Notes under the pieces: model-generated
What the model was told of the DNA's origin: nothing
Seen by the model: the letters and a program-made list of their open reading frames with translations, nothing else
Database searches by the model: none
Translations under genes and position numbers: made by a program
Shown here: positions 5,172 to 5,466 of the stretch, in pieces
Position numbering within the stretch: the first letter of the stretch is position 1
Layout of the letters: each line of letters starts with the position of its first letter
DNA from: Deltaproteobacteria bacterium
GTDB lineage: Bacteria; Desulfobacterota_B; Binatia; UBA9968
Direction: 5' to 3'
Length of the DNA: 5,466 bases
Assembly: GCA_027297485.1 (NCBI GenBank)
Contig: JAPUHZ010000011.1
Span: forward strand, 1 to 5,466

Positions 5172-5466
5172 TCACCGCACCAACACCACCGCCCGGCTAT
5201 CGGCAAAATCCTCGCCGACGACGCGGTAGAGGTAGACACCGCTCGGCAAATCTTTTCCCCCAATCGTGAAGCGGCGCGGCGTGCCAGCCTGGAGAAAGCC
5301 CTCGTAAAGCGTATCGACCCGGCGACCGTTGAGATCGAAGAGGTCGATGTGGACGTGCTGAGGCCGGCGAACGGTCAGGGTGAAGGTGGGTTGTGGAGAG
5401 GGATGGGGATAGGCAGCGCTCAGGACGTGCGTGGCCGGCAGAGCGGGGGTCTCTTCGACAAGGGTG
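5172..5466 (-). CDS. C-terminal end of a secreted protein with T9SS-type sorting domain (partial)
   Basis: The last 97 residues and the TGA stop (5174-5172) are in the window; the start is beyond the right edge. The segment has the order typical of the Por secretion / T9SS type A sorting domain: AAYPHPSPQPTFTLTV, then VHIDLFDLNGRRVDTLYEG, a variable AGTPRRFTI strand, DLPSGVYLYRV and a final strand AVVLVR ending just before the stop. In known systems this Ig-like domain directs cargo through the outer membrane by the type IX system and is removed by PorU. The usual YPNP box is YPHP here. The main body, and therefore the activity of the protein, cannot be seen. FlgD-like C-terminal Ig domains look similar, so the sorting role is likely but not certain. 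Confidence 0.85.
   Translation of the reverse strand, partial: TLVEETPALPATHVLSAAYPHPSPQPTFTLTVRRPQHVHIDLFDLNGRRVDTLYEGFLQAGTPRRFTIGGKDLPSGVYLYRVVGEDFADSRAVVLVR

Overview
All supported genes lie on the minus strand, so the window reads biologically from right to left. The right edge carries the last 97 codons of a large secreted protein ending in a type IX secretion (Por/T9SS) sorting-type domain. This, the many exported proteins and the moderately GC-rich sequence suggest a member of the Bacteroidota/Rhodothermota (FCB) group. That placement is an inference from the sequence; nothing here gives a species.

Layout, right to left. 5466-5172: 3' end of the T9SS-cargo gene. 5171-4107: about 1.07 kb with no convincing gene, made of small repeats: a MITE-like element with 27-bp terminal inverted repeats and nested palindromes (4939-5087), degenerate direct repeats (4458-4529 and 4823-4867), a REPIN-like pair of inverted REP units (4639-4757), a perfect 13-bp-stem hairpin (4260-4296) and a candidate promoter (4226-4254). 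4106-1162: three tightly packed genes joined by two ATGA stop/start overlaps. They encode a 272-aa secreted protein, a 389-aa protein with two membrane segments, and a trypsin-like protease with a C-terminal PEGA domain. 1125-553: a 190-aa exported TPR-like protein with a C-terminal membrane segment, 36 bases further on. 441-1: the 5' part of a secreted beta-propeller-like repeat protein that runs off the left edge, after a 111-base gap.

The 4106-553 block looks like one operon whose products all act in or across the cell envelope. A plausible but unproven reading is an envelope protease module: a membrane protein with a cytoplasmic helical N-terminus and a large periplasmic domain, a secreted beta-rich partner, a PEGA-fused serine protease and a membrane-anchored TPR adaptor. 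I do not recognise a named system in it. The most striking detail is that the protease gene is out of frame by one base exactly inside its catalytic GDSGG motif. Removing one G from a GGG run restores a perfect motif and joins the protease to its PEGA domain, giving 320 residues.
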